This document shows, one piece after another, positions 7,731 to 15,242 of a stretch of DNA of 20,174 bases. A program made the translations under genes and the position numbers. This DNA comes from Sphingomonadales bacterium UBA7471. GTDB taxonomy: Bacteria > Pseudomonadota > Alphaproteobacteria > Sphingomonadales > Sphingomonadaceae. Position 1 is the first letter of the stretch, and each line of letters opens with the position of its first letter. The stretch lies in NCBI GenBank assembly GCA_002479765.1, contig DLOZ01000027.1:1408-21581 (forward strand), written 5' to 3'. The notes beneath the pieces are model-generated. The model saw only the letters and a program-made list of their open reading frames with translations, did not search any database and was not told the origin of the DNA.

Positions 7731-8014
7731 ACGATCAAGAAACCCTCACCCGTTTTCGTGAAAGCATCGACAATATCGATGCCGCGCTCGTATTCATGTT
7801 GGCTGAGCGGTTTAAAATAACGCAGGCGGTGGGCGAGTTTAAGGCAAAATCTGCGCTGCCACCCGCCGATCCCGCCCGCGAAGAACGGCAGATTGAACGG
7901 CTTCGACAACTGGCCCGCGACGCGAAACTTGATCCGGATTTTACCGAAAAATTCCTGCGCTTCATCATTGATGAGGTCATCCGCCATCATCAGCAGATCC
8001 GCGACGCAAGCTGA
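7727..8014 (+). CDS. Chorismate mutase, AroQ type
   Basis: A stand-alone 95-residue all-helical chorismate mutase converting chorismate to prephenate, the first committed step to Phe and Tyr. It aligns without gaps to the E. coli P-protein mutase domain numbering. R11, R28, K39, R51 and E52 are all present, and a Gln-rich end (HHQQI) lies where the Gln88 region falls. The ATG at 7727 follows AGGA about 6 nt upstream. There is no signal peptide, so it is cytoplasmic. Nothing fused to it (DAHP synthase or prephenate dehydratase) is visible. Its stop directly abuts the stop of the convergent histidine kinase. Confidence 0.93.
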   Translation: MDDQETLTRFRESIDNIDAALVFMLAERFKITQAVGEFKAKSALPPADPAREERQIERLRQLARDAKLDPDFTEKFLRFIIDEVIRHHQQIRDAS

Positions 8015-9394
8015 TTAGCTGGTCGCTTTGGGCAACCTAAGGCGCACGAGCAACCCGCCCAAATCTTCGCTTTCTTCAAGCCGGACGGTCCCGCCGTAAA
8101 TTTCGACAACATCGCGAACAATCGCCAAGCCAAGCCCAGTGCCCGGCTTACCGGTGTCTAGACGCGCGCCGCGGTCGAACAGGCGCTCACGCTCGCCTTC
8201 CGGAATGCCTTTTCCATCATCCTCAATAAGCATTTCGACAAAATCGCCTGCATTTTCGACCGTCACAAACACGCTGCCGCCGCCATATTTGGCTGCGTTT
8301 TCGATCAAGTTGCCGAGCATTTCATCGAGATCCTGGCGTTCGACACGCGCGGAAATCTCCTTATCGCCCGCCATGTCGAGCCGGACGTGGGAATATAGGC
8401 GGCTGACGGCACGTTCTACGGACTCAAGGCTGTCCCATATTTGCGCGCGGCTATGGCTATGCCCGCGCCGTCCCACGGCACGCGCACGCGCCAGATGGTG
8501 GTCGACCTGCCGCCGCATCGTCGTGGCTTCGCGAATGATGGTTTCGGCAAGATCGGGTGATTGCGCAGTGGCACTGTTCATGATGACGGTGAGCGGCGTC
8601 TTGAGCGCGTGCGCCAAATTCCCGGCATGACGCCGCGATTCTTCGGCCTGCTTTTCATTATGGTCCAGCAAGGCGTTCAACTCATTGACCATCGGCATGA
8701 CTTCGTCGGGCAAGGCGTCGGTCACCCGACTTTCGCGGCCACTGCGCATCTGCGCAATCGCTTTGCGCACCGCACGCAGCGGCCATAGGCCATAAAATGT
8801 CTGGAGCGCGGCCAAAATAATGAGGCCAAGACCAAGCAAAAGAAAACTCGTGACCAGCACGGACCGTAGCTCGATAATTTGCTGATCAAGGCTGTCACGG
8901 CTTTGTGCGACCATGAAGGTCCAACGCCGTTTCGAATCAGGAAGGTATACCTGCCGTTCAGCAATGCGCAGCGGTTCATCACGAAATTCGTTGCTATCCC
9001 GAAAATGGACGGCCTCATCCTTGTGATTGGACGGTATTTGAAGTGCGCGGTCCCACAGCGAGCGCGATGTATATGGCATCGCTCCCGGAGACGTTATCTG
9101 CCAGTAAAATCCGCTATTGGGCTCCAGAAAGCGTTGGTCACCCAGCCGACGATTGTTTCGGACCTCTCCAACCGGGTCAATCTCCGATGACGCAATCATC
9201 GCGGTCAGAACATATTCCAGCTGATTGTCGAAATTCTGCTCGACCGAATTGACCAACACGCGGTCAAGCGCGGCACCGCCACCGATCAACAATATCGTAA
9301 TCCACGCGGCAGCGGTCAGAATCATCCGGCGGGTCAGCGAACCCGTGCTCTGAAACTGGCTTCGCCACGTCGGTGCTTGATTGGCCGTTTTCAT
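8015..9394 (-). CDS. Sensor histidine kinase (PhoQ-like)
   Basis: A 459-residue transmembrane kinase. TM1 is at about 23-44, a periplasmic domain of about 135 residues follows, and TM2 is at about 180-203. Then come a HAMP-like linker (WPLRAVRKAIAQMRSG), the dimerisation/phosphoacceptor helix with AHALKTPL (His262), and an ATPase domain. The ATPase domain shows an N box (GNLIENAAKYG, N362/N366), a G1 box (DDGKGIPEG, 392-400) and a G2 box (GTGLGLAIV). It autophosphorylates His262 and passes phosphate to the regulator encoded 14 nt upstream. The PhoQ-like label rests on overall layout and the PhoP-like partner. The periplasmic domain shows no acidic Mg2+-binding cluster that I can identify, so the signal is unknown. 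Confidence 0.93.
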   Translation of the reverse strand: MKTANQAPTWRSQFQSTGSLTRRMILTAAAWITILLIGGGAALDRVLVNSVEQNFDNQLEYVLTAMIASSEIDPVGEVRNNRRLGDQRFLEPNSGFYWQITSPGAMPYTSRSLWDRALQIPSNHKDEAVHFRDSNEFRDEPLRIAERQVYLPDSKRRWTFMVAQSRDSLDQQIIELRSVLVTSFLLLGLGLIILAALQTFYGLWPLRAVRKAIAQMRSGRESRVTDALPDEVMPMVNELNALLDHNEKQAEESRRHAGNLAHALKTPLTVIMNSATAQSPDLAETIIREATTMRRQVDHHLARARAVGRRGHSHSRAQIWDSLESVERAVSRLYSHVRLDMAGDKEISARVERQDLDEMLGNLIENAAKYGGGSVFVTVENAGDFVEMLIEDDGKGIPEGERERLFDRGARLDTGKPGTGLGLAIVRDVVEIYGGTVRLEESEDLGGLLVRLRLPKATS

Positions 9395-9408
9395 GGCGAC
9401 CGGCTTGT

Positions 9409-10074
9409 TCAGCTGACGGGTTCCTCGAGGCTATAGCCAAGGCCGCGGATCGTCGAGATCACATCTTGGCCAAGCTTTTTGCGGATGCGCGTTACGAACA
9501 CTTCAATCGTGTTGGAATCGCGGTCAAAATCTTGATCATAAATATGCTCAATCAACTCGGTCCGCGAAACAACCTTGCCCTTGTGGTGCATCAGGTAGGA
9601 CAGCAATTTATATTCCTGCGCGGTCAATTTCACGGGCTCGCCGCCCAGCGTGACGCGGCCCGAGCGTGTATCAAGGCGAACCTCGCCAACGGTAAGTTCG
9701 GACGAAGCATTGCCCGATGCGCGGCGGATGAGCGCCCGAAGACGCGCGATCAGCTCTTCTGTCTGGAATGGCTTTGCGAGATAATCATCGGCACCCGCGT
9801 CAAGACCAGCGACCTTATCAGACCAGCTATCACGCGCCGTCAGAACCAGAACGGGGAATTTCCGGCCTTCCTTGCGCCAGCGATCGAGAACGGTGAGGCC
9901 ATCAATTTCGGGCAAGCCAAGGTCAAGAATGACCGCATCGTAATTTTCGGTTGAACCCATATAATGGCCGTCTTCGCCGTCGGTGGACAAATCAACCGCG
10001 TAGCCAGCACCTTCAAGGGTGGACTTTAATTGCTTGCCCAATGTGGGTTCGTCTTCGACGATCAAGATGCGCAT
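9409..10074 (-). CDS. OmpR/PhoP-family response regulator
   Basis: A 221-residue two-domain regulator. The receiver domain (1-115) has the acidic pocket E7/D8, the phosphoacceptor D51 (VILDLGLPEIDG), T79 (VLTAR) and K101 (YLAKPF). The C-terminal winged-helix DNA-binding domain (125-218) has the LTAQEYKLLSYLMHHKGKVVSRTELIEHIY and RIRKKL...IRGLGY signatures. All catalytic residues are intact. It is cotranscribed with the kinase (14-nt gap) and probably with the upstream PepSY-like gene (72-nt gap). Confidence 0.95.
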   Translation of the reverse strand: MRILIVEDEPTLGKQLKSTLEGAGYAVDLSTDGEDGHYMGSTENYDAVILDLGLPEIDGLTVLDRWRKEGRKFPVLVLTARDSWSDKVAGLDAGADDYLAKPFQTEELIARLRALIRRASGNASSELTVGEVRLDTRSGRVTLGGEPVKLTAQEYKLLSYLMHHKGKVVSRTELIEHIYDQDFDRDSNTIEVFVTRIRKKLGQDVISTIRGLGYSLEEPVS

Positions 10075-10146
10075 GCTGTCCCCTTATAGTGTTAAAATTT
10101 ATGTCGGTATCGGGCTAGCAGATTCAAGTGCAGCCACAAAATCCTA

Positions 10147-10443
10147 TCAGCGTTGGCGTAAAACGTTACCTGTTCGGGCATCTACGTCGACAAATATCAC
10201 CCTGTCGCGGTTGATGAACTTCAGCCGGTAGACTTGCGCGATGGGATCATATTCAGGACCCAGATACTGCATCCCGCGCATACGCGGCACGACGCTTGCC
10301 TCGATCTCGCGCAGCGATTTCACTTTCCCAGCCGCCATATCCTGACGGGCATCATCCTGTTCACCGCGACGCGCATCGGCGGGAAAGGCCGTCAGCAACG
10401 CAATGGCCGAAAGCCCTGCGAAAATTGAAGTTCGGTTCAACAT
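10147..10443 (-). CDS. Small exported PepSY-like protein
   Basis: A 98-residue protein with a Sec signal peptide (MLNRTSIFAGLSAIALLTAF, cleavage near ADA at about residue 25) and a short mature domain. The end (VYRLKFINRDRVIFVDVDARTGNVLRQR) matches the PepSY pattern of a strand followed by DVDARTGxVL. PepSY domains are thought to bind or inhibit periplasmic proteins and are often encoded beside two-component systems. It precedes the response regulator and kinase on the same strand and may modulate the sensor; this is inference. The ATG at 10443 has an AGGA immediately adjacent and a GGGGG 12 nt upstream, so the ribosome site is unusual. Confidence 0.82.
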   Translation of the reverse strand: MLNRTSIFAGLSAIALLTAFPADARRGEQDDARQDMAAGKVKSLREIEASVVPRMRGMQYLGPEYDPIAQVYRLKFINRDRVIFVDVDARTGNVLRQR

Positions 10444-10484
10444 TCCTGCGCACTACCCCCATGGCATTGAACGTAAAATGAATG

Positions 10485-10507
10485 GGGCCGATCATTACAA
10501 CCGGCCC
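10485..10507 (-). terminator. Candidate terminator after the SIMPL gene
   Basis: On the minus strand, GGGCCG and CGGCCC form a 6-bp GC stem around an 11-nt loop, followed by an interrupted T-rich stretch (CATTCATTTTA). It starts 8 nt after the SIMPL stop and would separate that transcript from the PepSY/two-component operon. The T tract is weak. Confidence 0.45.
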
Positions 10508-10514
10508 GATAAGA

Positions 10515-11228
10515 TTATTTCACCATTTCAAAGGTGAATGACATGGTTGCCGCGACGCTTAGCTCACCCGGCGCGATCGGTGTCGACTTTTCAGATGCAT
10601 CCATCGCGCGCAAGACCATCGGCCGTGGATAGCCACCGCCTTGGCTGTCGGTTTCTTCAACGCGCAAGACGCGCACATCATTGTAGCCAGCCTTTCGTGC
10701 GAGGTCTTTTGCGCGGTTCATGGCCGTCGTCCAAACCTTGTCACGGGCAGCGCCGCGAAACGCACTGTCATCATCAATGCTGAATGTCGGACCATTGAAG
10801 CTTGTCGCGCCATCGACAGCAAGCGCATCCAGAAACGCGCCCAGTTTCTTCAAGTCGCGCAGTTTCGATGTCACCATGTTCGAAGCCTGATAGCCTTTGA
10901 AAATTTGCTGCCCATCACGATAGTCAAATTGCTGGTTGAGGCTAATCTGCGTGGTTTGAATATCGCGTTCGGCAATGCCCAATGTCTTCAACCGCGCGAC
11001 AACAGAAGCCATTTGCACATTGTTTGCGCGGACCGCCTCGGTCGCCGTTGGTGCCATAGTTTGGACACCCGTTGAGAAGGTCGCGATATCTGGCTTTGTG
11101 TCTACAGATTCGGTGATCGTCAGATCAATGACGGGGTTTGCGGCGGTGATATGAACCTGTGTGGCCATCGCTTCGCCCGACGCCAACCCTGTGGTTGCCA
11201 GCAACGCGGCAAAAATCATATTACGCAT
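10515..11228 (-). CDS. SIMPL-domain (DUF541) periplasmic protein
   Basis: The ATG at 11228 is chosen because AGGAG lies about 7 nt upstream and it gives a Sec signal peptide (MRNMIFAALLATTGLASG, cleavage near AMA, residue 22). The 237-residue protein has the SIMPL hallmarks. These are a repeated strand pattern with TGVQTMAPTATEAVRANNVQM, the segment GIAERDIQTTQISLNQQFDY, SAFRGAARDKVWTTAMNRAKDLARKAG, and a final strand VAATMSFTFEMV. Members such as YggE and BP26 are periplasmic and have been linked to oxidative stress or oligomeric rings. The molecular function is unsettled. It lies 27 nt downstream of the aminotransferase gene on the same strand and is probably cotranscribed. Confidence 0.92.
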   Translation of the reverse strand: MRNMIFAALLATTGLASGEAMATQVHITAANPVIDLTITESVDTKPDIATFSTGVQTMAPTATEAVRANNVQMASVVARLKTLGIAERDIQTTQISLNQQFDYRDGQQIFKGYQASNMVTSKLRDLKKLGAFLDALAVDGATSFNGPTFSIDDDSAFRGAARDKVWTTAMNRAKDLARKAGYNDVRVLRVEETDSQGGGYPRPMVLRAMDASEKSTPIAPGELSVAATMSFTFEMVK

Positions 11229-11255
11229 AATATGCTCCTGTTTGATGCCAACCAC

Positions 11256-12104
11256 TTATATCGCGGTTCGGCGTGCCCAATCGATATAGGCTTGGCGAAG
11301 CTGAACGGTTGCAGAACCGGGCGTTCCATCGCCGATTGCTTTGCCGTTGATTTCCACCACGGGCATCACAAAGCCTGATGCCGACGAAACAAATGCTTCC
11401 GCCGCCTGTTCCGCCTCCGCGACCGAAAACGCCCGCTCTTCGATGGTTTGCGCAACCATTGGCAGAACAGCCGCCCGGGTAATGCCATGCAGGATGTCGC
11501 GATTCAGCGGATGCGTCACCAACACGCCATCATGCGTAATGATATGCGCGTTTTGCGCGGTCCCCTCTGTCACAACGCCGCCACGTTCCATCCACGCGTC
11601 ATCAACCCCGCGGGCAATCGCCTCGTTTTTCATCAGCGATGCGTAGAGCAATTGCGTGGTTTTAATATCGGCCCTGCCCCAGCGCAGATCGGGCAAGGTC
11701 ACGACACGAATGCCGCGCTTTGCCAATGGCGTGTCGGCCAATGACCGGCTTTGGCTAAAGGCCAGAACGGTCGGGGTTGTGCCTTCGGGTGGGAAGACAA
11801 AATCACGATCAGTCGGCCCGCCGCGCGTGACTTGCCAATAGATCATGCCTTCCTCAACCGCATTGCGCGCGACAAGTTCGCGGCAAATCGTCAGCCATGC
11901 TGCGGCATCAGGCGCGCCTTTAATGCCCAGTTCGCCGAGCGAGCGGGCCAGTCGCTGCACATGGCCGTCAAAATCCACGAGCTTGCCGCCCAGTACCGAG
12001 ACGACTTCGTAGACCGAGTCAGAAAACAAAAAGCCCCGGTCGAATACCGATACTTTGCCGTCGATTTCGGGAACATATGCCCCGTTGAGATAAATAGTGC
12101 GCAT
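11256..12104 (-). CDS. Class IV aminotransferase, D-amino acid transaminase-like
   Basis: A 282-residue PLP fold-type IV enzyme, the normal size for the family. It starts MRTIYLNGAYVPEIDGKVSVFDRGFLFSDSVYEV, with the family's DRGF-FSDSVYE block. The PLP lysine is K148 in ADIKTTQLLY, and the cofactor-contacting glutamate is E180 in VVTEGTAQNAH. These positions are very close to those of Bacillus D-amino acid transaminase (K145, E177). The reaction would interconvert D-Ala, D-Glu and their keto acids, feeding peptidoglycan precursors. Branched-chain aminotransferase or aminodeoxychorismate lyase activity cannot be excluded by sequence alone. It is divergent from uup, with 81 nt between start codons. 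Confidence 0.88.
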   Translation of the reverse strand: MRTIYLNGAYVPEIDGKVSVFDRGFLFSDSVYEVVSVLGGKLVDFDGHVQRLARSLGELGIKGAPDAAAWLTICRELVARNAVEEGMIYWQVTRGGPTDRDFVFPPEGTTPTVLAFSQSRSLADTPLAKRGIRVVTLPDLRWGRADIKTTQLLYASLMKNEAIARGVDDAWMERGGVVTEGTAQNAHIITHDGVLVTHPLNRDILHGITRAAVLPMVAQTIEERAFSVAEAEQAAEAFVSSASGFVMPVVEINGKAIGDGTPGSATVQLRQAYIDWARRTAI

Positions 12105-12185
12105 CTGACATCTGTGCTGGAAGCGCCGCTAATCGTCAACATCGACATTGTCATTCCCGTTGCGACCCCCTATCCGCCAGCGCAT

Positions 12186-13988
12186 ATGTCCCAACCCCCA
12201 ATCTTCGCATTCGAAAATCTCGCGCTACAGCAAGGTGGCGGCTGGCTGTTTCAGGATATCGACCTGTTTATTGGCGCACGCGACCGGCTCGCGCTGATTG
12301 GCCGCAATGGTGCGGGCAAAACAACGTTGATGAAATTGGTCGCGGGCACGGTCGAGGCGGATAAAGGCAAACGCGTTGTCGTTCCCGGCACCAACATCGT
12401 CATGCTGGAACAGGACCCCGACGTGACATCGTTCGCGCGGCTCGTCGACTTTGCCATCCATGGCGAAAAAGGCCCGCCTGAATATGCGGTGCGGGCCATT
12501 GCGGACCAATTGGGCATTAATCTGGACCGCGAAGCCAAGACCGCAAGCGGTGGTGAGAAACGGCGCGCTGCGATTTGCCGCGCGCTTGCAAGCGAACCCG
12601 ATTTGCTGTTGCTGGACGAGCCGACCAACCATTTGGACCTCGCCGCGATTGAATGGCTTGAGGATTGGCTGACGCGGTATCGCGGCGCCTTCATGGTCAT
12701 CAGCCATGACCGGACGTTTTTGACCCGTCTGACGCGGCAGACATTCTGGCTGGACCGTGGCCTGTTGCGCCGGAACGAGATTGGCTTTGGCGGCTATGAT
12801 GCGTGGACCGAGCGGGTCTATGCCGAAGATGCGCGCAATGCGGACCGGCTGGACGCCAAGCTGAAGATTGAAGCACATTGGCTTGAGCGCGGCGTCACTG
12901 CGCGGCGTAAGCGCAATCAGGGGCGGCTCGCGAAGTTGTGGGAAATGCGCGCCGCACGCGCCGCAATGATCGGCCCGCAAGGCACCGCCAAACTTGCCGC
13001 CGCAAGCGACGATAGCAAAACCAAAACCGTTATCAGCGCAGAAGGCATCGGCAAACGCTTTGGCGACCGCACGATTATCAAGGATTTCACGCTGCGTATC
13101 CAGCGCGGGGACCGCATCGGCATTGTCGGCGCGAACGGCACCGGCAAAACGACCTTAATCCGTATGCTGACCGGTGAAACGCAGCCCGACAGCGGCAGCA
13201 TCACGCTATTGCCAACGCTGACCGGCATCGTCATCGACCAGCAGCGCAAATTGCTGACCCCCGATAAGCGCGTGCGCGATGTGCTCGCCGATGGCAGCGA
13301 CTGGATTGATGTGCGCGGCGTGCGCAAACATGTTCAGGGTTATTTGAAAGAGTTTCTGTTCGACCCGGCATTGATTGAGGCGCGGATCGGCTCATTATCG
13401 GGTGGCGAACAATCGCGCATTTTGTTGGCGCGCGAATTCGCGCGTGAGGCGAATTTGCTGGTGCTGGATGAACCCACAAACGATCTCGACCTTGAAACGT
13501 TGGATCTGCTGCAGGAAGTCATTGCCGATTATGACGGCACTGTGCTGATCGTCAGCCATGACCGTGATTTCCTTGACCGGACGGTGACGCTCACCCTTGG
13601 CCTCGATGGATCAGGGCATGTCGATATCATTGCGGGTGGTTATGCCGATTGGGAAGCCAAGCGGGACAAGCGCGACAGGCCTGCAGCGAAAAAGGCAGAC
13701 AAACCCGCCCCGCGGCCAGAGGTAAGCAGCGACACCGCGCCCGTCAAACGGGTTAAGCTGACCTACAAAGACCAGCGCGACTATGATCTGCTGCCCAGCC
13801 GCATTGCCGAAATCGATGCCGAGGTTGCGGCTGCCGAAAAGGAAATAAGCGAACCGACGCTCTACACAAAAAACCCGGCGCGATTTGCCGAGCTGACAGC
13901 GAAGACCGAAAAACTGCGCGCCGAAAAGGACGCGGCGGAGGAGCGTTGGCTCGAATTGGCCATGATGGTTGAGGAAGCGGCCACCTAA
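12186..13988 (+). CDS. uup: ABC-F family ATPase Uup
   Basis: A 600-residue soluble protein with two ABC cassettes and no membrane segments. The first cassette has Walker A GRNGAGKTT (K45), signature SGGE (121-124) and Walker B LLLLDEPTNHLD (D144/E145). The second has GANGTGKTT (K321), SLSGGEQ (403-409) and LLVLDEPTNDLD (D428/E429). A lysine-rich linker and a coiled-coil C-terminus (about 525-600, KRVKLTYKDQRDYDLLP...) match Uup rather than other ABC-F members. Uup binds DNA and ribosomes and affects transposon excision and branched-DNA metabolism. Earlier in-frame codons extend into the antisense of the aminotransferase and are not family sequence. No Shine-Dalgarno is visible before ATG 12186. 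The stop overlaps the convergent DUF6456 stop (13985-13988). Confidence 0.94.
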   Translation: MSQPPIFAFENLALQQGGGWLFQDIDLFIGARDRLALIGRNGAGKTTLMKLVAGTVEADKGKRVVVPGTNIVMLEQDPDVTSFARLVDFAIHGEKGPPEYAVRAIADQLGINLDREAKTASGGEKRRAAICRALASEPDLLLLDEPTNHLDLAAIEWLEDWLTRYRGAFMVISHDRTFLTRLTRQTFWLDRGLLRRNEIGFGGYDAWTERVYAEDARNADRLDAKLKIEAHWLERGVTARRKRNQGRLAKLWEMRAARAAMIGPQGTAKLAAASDDSKTKTVISAEGIGKRFGDRTIIKDFTLRIQRGDRIGIVGANGTGKTTLIRMLTGETQPDSGSITLLPTLTGIVIDQQRKLLTPDKRVRDVLADGSDWIDVRGVRKHVQGYLKEFLFDPALIEARIGSLSGGEQSRILLAREFAREANLLVLDEPTNDLDLETLDLLQEVIADYDGTVLIVSHDRDFLDRTVTLTLGLDGSGHVDIIAGGYADWEAKRDKRDRPAAKKADKPAPRPEVSSDTAPVKRVKLTYKDQRDYDLLPSRIAEIDAEVAAAEKEISEPTLYTKNPARFAELTAKTEKLRAEKDAAEERWLELAMMVEEAAT

Positions 13989-14500
13989 CCCGCTATCCGG
14001 TAGAAGGTCACCAGCCGGTCGAGCGCAATTTTCAACACGAGCTTTCCGGACCGCACTGGCCATGACATCTCACGTTCGGCCGCCGGCATGCTCTCGCCCA
14101 CGCAAATCACGCGCCACGCAATGTCCGACAGGTCAGGGCCAAGCGCGGACAAGGCATCGTCAAAACGCGCCTTTGCGCTCATCATCCGCTCTGTCCGGTT
14201 CAAACCGGTCGGCGCAGAACGTTTTTGGCGGCCGATGGGAATATTTTCCCACGACATGGTGACATGCGGACCGAGCGCGGCAGACTCATAATCGCGGCGT
14301 AAGGTTTCCCCCGCCAACATCTGCCGGTCCGACAAGTGGCCACGCGCATGCAGCCATGACAGCGGCGATTCCGCGAGATTGACGGTCACCGTGCGGCGGA
14401 CTTTCGCATTTCGGGGCGCTGGCCCGCTTTCGCGCAAGCCCCGCTCGGCCAATAGCCTTGGATCAGGCAGGTTACGTTTTGCATGGGACTTTGAGGGCAT
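13985..14500 (-). CDS. DUF6456 domain-containing protein
   Basis: A 171-residue protein whose C-terminal two-thirds match my recollection of DUF6456. Features are NLAESPLSWLHARG at about 40, GETLRRDYESAALGPHVTMSW at about 65-85, ARFDDALSALGPDLSDIAWRVIC at about 110-132, and REMSWPVRSGKLVLKIALDRLVTFY near the end. The domain is found in Alphaproteobacteria, often with helix-turn-helix regions; the final part resembles a DNA-binding module. The basic N-terminus (residues 1-40) has no recognised domain. The start at 14500 has GGAGAA about 6 nt upstream. It is divergent from the XRE regulator by 88 nt. Function is unknown. Confidence 0.8.
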   Translation of the reverse strand: MPSKSHAKRNLPDPRLLAERGLRESGPAPRNAKVRRTVTVNLAESPLSWLHARGHLSDRQMLAGETLRRDYESAALGPHVTMSWENIPIGRQKRSAPTGLNRTERMMSAKARFDDALSALGPDLSDIAWRVICVGESMPAAEREMSWPVRSGKLVLKIALDRLVTFYRIAG

Positions 14501-14588
14501 ATCTATTCTCCGCTTAATCAGCGAATCACCCTTGCCATGTGGTAAATATTGTAGGAAAGAAAAAACCTATCTGGTGATGGAGTATTTT

Positions 14589-15152
14589 ATGCAAAGCCGA
14601 ATTCGTGATGTGCGCAGGGCCAAGGGGATGACGCTTGCCGATGTGGCGGAACGGTGCAAACCCGCAACAACGGCGCAGACCATTGGACGGCTGGAGACGG
14701 GCACGCGGGTGCTGTCGCTGATTTGGATTAACCGCATTGCAGACGCCTTGGGCGTTGAATCGAGCGATTTGGTGGCCCTGCCCGATCAGCAATATTTGCC
14801 TGTGGCCGCCATCTTAAGCGAGGACGGCACACATGCGCCGACCAAGGAAGAGCGCATCATGGTGCCAAATGTGGGCGGGACGATGGTCGGCCTGCGTATT
14901 GCCGCGGCGACGGGCGAATATCGCCGTGGTGACGAATTATGGCTTGAGCAAATTCAGCCTGACGCTTTTGGATCTGCGCTCAATCTCGACGTTTTGGTTC
15001 CACGCCCCGGTGGCCGTTTCCTATTCGGCCGATTGTTGGGGCGCGAGGCGGGCAAGCTGCATCTGCTGCCGCTTGAGGCGGGAGCACGGCAGCAAGTCGT
15101 CGCAGACCCGGCGTGGATTGCGAAAGCCGTACGGCTCGTCCGCAAGCTGTAG
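14589..15152 (+). CDS. XRE-family transcriptional regulator with C-terminal beta domain
   Basis: I choose ATG 14589 (187 residues) because GGAG lies 6 nt upstream; ATG 14577 in the same frame lacks one. Residues 1-65 are a lambda-repressor-like helix-turn-helix (IRDVRRAKGMTLADVAERCKPATTAQTIGRLETGTR...NRIADALGVESSDLV). The rest (about 95-185) contains GEYRRGDELWLEQIQPDAFGSAL and VLVPRPGGRFLFGRLLGREAGKLHLLP. It resembles the C-terminal dimerisation half of phage-type repressors but has no clear Ser-Lys self-cleavage dyad. The target is unknown; the 88-nt divergent region toward the DUF6456 gene is the natural place for autoregulation. Confidence 0.85.
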   Translation: MQSRIRDVRRAKGMTLADVAERCKPATTAQTIGRLETGTRVLSLIWINRIADALGVESSDLVALPDQQYLPVAAILSEDGTHAPTKEERIMVPNVGGTMVGLRIAAATGEYRRGDELWLEQIQPDAFGSALNLDVLVPRPGGRFLFGRLLGREAGKLHLLPLEAGARQQVVADPAWIAKAVRLVRKL

Positions 15153-15177
15153 CGCGTTTGGTGCGGATATCACAGCG

Positions 15178-15218
15178 AACGCGCAGGCATGCTCCGGGAA
15201 AGAGTATGCCTGCGCGTT
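15178..15218. terminator. Long perfect-stem hairpin between convergent XRE and secF genes
   Basis: AACGCGCAGGCATGCTC (15178-15194) is followed by a 7-nt loop and GAGTATGCCTGCGCGTT (15202-15218). All 17 positions can pair, one being G-T. It lies 25 nt after the XRE stop and 25 nt before the secF stop, so it is placed as a bidirectional terminator. Neither strand has a T run after the stem. Confidence 0.6.
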
Positions 15219-15242
15219 AGCCGAATTTCACGGACGTCAGGA

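Noticed and set aside
11751..12185. Long in-frame N-terminal extension of uup
   Set aside because: It runs antisense through the aminotransferase gene, and the translated sequence has no ABC-F character. The family N-terminus begins at ATG 12186.
12225..12980. 251-codon minus-strand frame opposite uup
   Set aside because: It is a shadow of the GC-rich uup codons. Composition is Cys/Gln/Arg-rich without domains, while the plus frame carries complete Walker motifs.
12681..13565. Repeated VISHDR / VSHDRDFL segments as a tandem duplication
   Set aside because: These are the H-loops of the two ABC cassettes, expected in any ABC-F protein.
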